From positions 62,001 to 126,000 of the forward strand of contig JAFIFB010000085.1 in the NCBI GenBank assembly GCA_020832285.1: a DNA stretch of 64,000 nucleotides. The letters are read 5' to 3'. This stretch comes from Balneolaceae bacterium (lineage in GTDB: Bacteria; Bacteroidota; Rhodothermia; Balneolales; Balneolaceae). The notes under the pieces are model-generated. The model worked only from the letters and a program-made list of their open reading frames with translations, did no database searches and had not been told where the DNA came from. This document shows positions 62,428 to 64,000 of this stretch, one piece after another. The first letter of the stretch is position 1, and every line of letters begins with the position of its first letter. The position numbers and the translations under genes are program-made.

Positions 62428-64000
62428 TTAGAGTGTCAAATTGATTGAAAAGCTGACGGACCGGGCAGATGGATATCTCGAGCTGTCAATTCCCATCGAA
62501 CGGAAACCACCAACCGATCTCGGCCTGTCAACTTCAGGATCAAATCCGGGATAATCTGTGATTGTGAAAAGGTTGCGTCCGGTAACGGATAGTATCAAAC
62601 CGTTCACAGGAAGATTTATCGTGTTGAATGAATAACTCAGCGTTGCATTATTCAGCCGGAAATAACTACCGTCGTACACAAATCGTGAGGAAGCTGTGGC
62701 TGGATTGGTGGAGCCTTCATTTGGGTCGAAACCCACTCTTGCGATATTGTTACCAGCATAGAGCTGCGGCATATTGAAAAGGGCGTTATGGTCGTTCCAG
62801 TAAATCTTATTTCCGGATACGCCATTAAAATTCAGGCCAAGGTCCCAGTTTCTGTAACCCAGTCTGGCGGAGATTCCATACTCAAAGTCGGGGAGTGCGC
62901 TTCCTGGTGATACCCGGTCTGCATCCGTAATACTTCCGTCTCCATCTACATCTCTGAAGATGTTCTCACCATTTTCATCGAGCCCCTGGAATTCAAATAC
63001 CCAAAATGATCCAAATGGCAGTCCGTTTCTGAACACCTGAACGGTTTCACCTGAAAGGCCGCGGCCAGTGATGGAGCCTGTTCGGATCTGATCCACCGGC
63101 ATATTTCTGATTTCGTTGTCCAGGAAAGAGATGTTGCCTCCTATATCAAAACTGATGTCTGTTCCAAACTGCTGTCGGTATCTCAGATCCAGTTCAATCC
63201 CCTTGTTTACAACCTCCATATCATAATTGCTCCAGAATGAGCTGGTTGCTGCAATGGGATCTACACCGGTCGTGGTTTCGATGAGGATATCGCTTGTTAC
63301 TTTACGAAATACATCCATCGTACCGTAGAGTGCATCATTAAAGAAGGAGAAGTCCAGGCCGATATTGGACTGTGTGGACACCTCCCACCGGATGTTTTCG
63401 TTTTGTGTACGCACAAACGTGATACCTGGAGTGATGGAACCGGGGTTTAGCTGATAACCTGCCCGGGTGGCTACATTAATTCGCTGCTGGGTAATTCCAT
63501 CCGGAATATCCTGGTTTCCGGTTTGACCCCATCCGGCTCTCAGTCTCAGGTTCGAAAAGGTACTGCCCGACATGAAACTCTCATCAGTGATTTGCCATGC
63601 GGCTGAAAATGAAGGGAAGAATCCATAACGGTGATCATCACCAAATCGTGAAGATCCGTCGGCCCGCAATGTGGCGGTAAAAAAGTACCGCTGCAAATAG
63701 TTGTAATTCGCCCTGCCGAAGAAAGATTGCAGCTCGTTCTTGGCAGAAAAACCAGTGGGCAGATCGGCTGTCGTTACGTTTGACCCAATACCCGGGTTGT
63801 GGTAGGCATTGATCTCGGTTGTGGTAAAATCGCGTACGGCAAAGCTTCTTCCTTCACGCACAAACTGCTGATATGAGAATCCGGCCAGCAAGTCGATATT
63901 GTGATTCTCTAAAGAAGTAATGTAGTTAAGCGTGCTTTCTGTCTGAAACATGCTGTTTTCACGGTTGCCAAAATGGAAAGCTCCCTGGGGTGCAGCAATT
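62428..64000 (-). CDS. SusC/RagA-family TonB-dependent outer-membrane transporter, C-terminal part (5' end outside window)
   Basis: The frame is open to the right edge, so the signal, carboxypeptidase-like domain and plug lie outside. What remains is the second half of the barrel, with repeated amphipathic strands: SFSAAWQITDESFMSG, LRLRAGWGQTGNQDIPDG, LDFSFFNDALYGTMDVFRK, ISFLDNEIRNMPV, and the SusC-typical DVDGDGSITDADRVSPGSALPDFEYGIS. It ends in an aromatic/hydrophobic strand (SVSFSINLTL). It imports the ligand held by SusD using the proton-motive force passed by TonB. Confidence 0.93.
   Translation of the reverse strand, partial: IAAPQGAFHFGNRENSMFQTESTLNYITSLENHNIDLLAGFSYQQFVREGRSFAVRDFTTTEINAYHNPGIGSNVTTADLPTGFSAKNELQSFFGRANYNYLQRYFFTATLRADGSSRFGDDHRYGFFPSFSAAWQITDESFMSGSTFSNLRLRAGWGQTGNQDIPDGITQQRINVATRAGYQLNPGSITPGITFVRTQNENIRWEVSTQSNIGLDFSFFNDALYGTMDVFRKVTSDILIETTTGVDPIAATSSFWSNYDMEVVNKGIELDLRYRQQFGTDISFDIGGNISFLDNEIRNMPVDQIRTGSITGRGLSGETVQVFRNGLPFGSFWVFEFQGLDENGENIFRDVDGDGSITDADRVSPGSALPDFEYGISARLGYRNWDLGLNFNGVSGNKIYWNDHNALFNMPQLYAGNNIARVGFDPNEGSTNPATASSRFVYDGSYFRLNNATLSYSFNTINLPVNGLILSVTGRNLFTITDYPGFDPEVDRPRSVGGFRSMGIDSSRYPSARSVSFSINLTL

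Noticed and set aside
1-64000. tRNA, rRNA, CRISPR array, prophage or intact transposase
   Set aside because: I looked for clover-leaf ends, regularly spaced repeats and integrase or transposase motifs and saw none that hold up.

Overview
The window looks like a piece of chromosome from a Gram-negative bacterium of the Bacteroidota/Balneolota group, most likely Balneolota. This is an inference from gene content: a SusC/SusD pair, many lipoproteins with a short hydrophobic signal ending in Cys, a Mur ligase fused to a membrane region, and several genes starting with TTG. No rRNA, tRNA, CRISPR array or intact insertion sequence was recognised.

Layout. Bases 1-7,000 hold two secreted N-acyl-D-amino-acid deacylase-like amidohydrolases (the first cut by the window edge), a decayed chimeric pseudogene, a sodium/alanine symporter, a DinB-fold protein, a MarC membrane protein and a GAF-type methionine sulfoxide reductase. 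Bases 7,200-17,350 hold an alpha-L-fucosidase and an RND efflux block (adaptor, two permeases, NfeD-like protein). Bases 17,470-23,380 hold an MscS channel, a membrane metalloprotease-like protein and a compact four-gene cluster (circularly permuted ATP-grasp, alpha-E, Anbu proteasome homologue, transglutaminase-like protease). Bases 23,565-46,350 are mostly housekeeping: fabI, ruvC, ruvA, a PhoB/PhoR-like two-component pair, mannose-1-phosphate guanylyltransferase, recJ, a sulfotransferase, hemW, a gamma-carbonic anhydrase, a DsbA-like protein, sufE, a PAS protein, an acyl-CoA dehydrogenase, a MATE exporter, radC, a membrane-anchored MurF-like ligase, a sugar nucleotidyltransferase and two surface lipoproteins. 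Two gene-poor stretches (about 39.0-39.4 and 40.15-40.8 kb) contain hairpin repeats and gene fragments.

Bases 45,330-64,000 form the most striking region, a myo-inositol acquisition and degradation locus. It runs from the outer membrane inward: a SusC/SusD pair, a secreted protein of unknown function that looks like an alpha/alpha-toroid lyase, a secreted Ca2+-dependent phosphoinositide phospholipase C with its whole catalytic set visible, a ribose-type ABC importer, and IolG, IolB, IolC, a Cgl0159-type aldolase, IolD and IolE. A LacI-family regulator sits beside iolE. Three matching LacI-type operators lie in front of lacI, iolE and the importer operon. I infer that the cell cleaves inositol from phosphatidylinositol or a related inositol-containing glycoconjugate, imports it and degrades it. 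IolA is not in the window.

The second system of interest is the Anbu/ATP-grasp/alpha-E/transglutaminase cluster. The arrangement is known from many bacteria, but its product and targets remain undefined.
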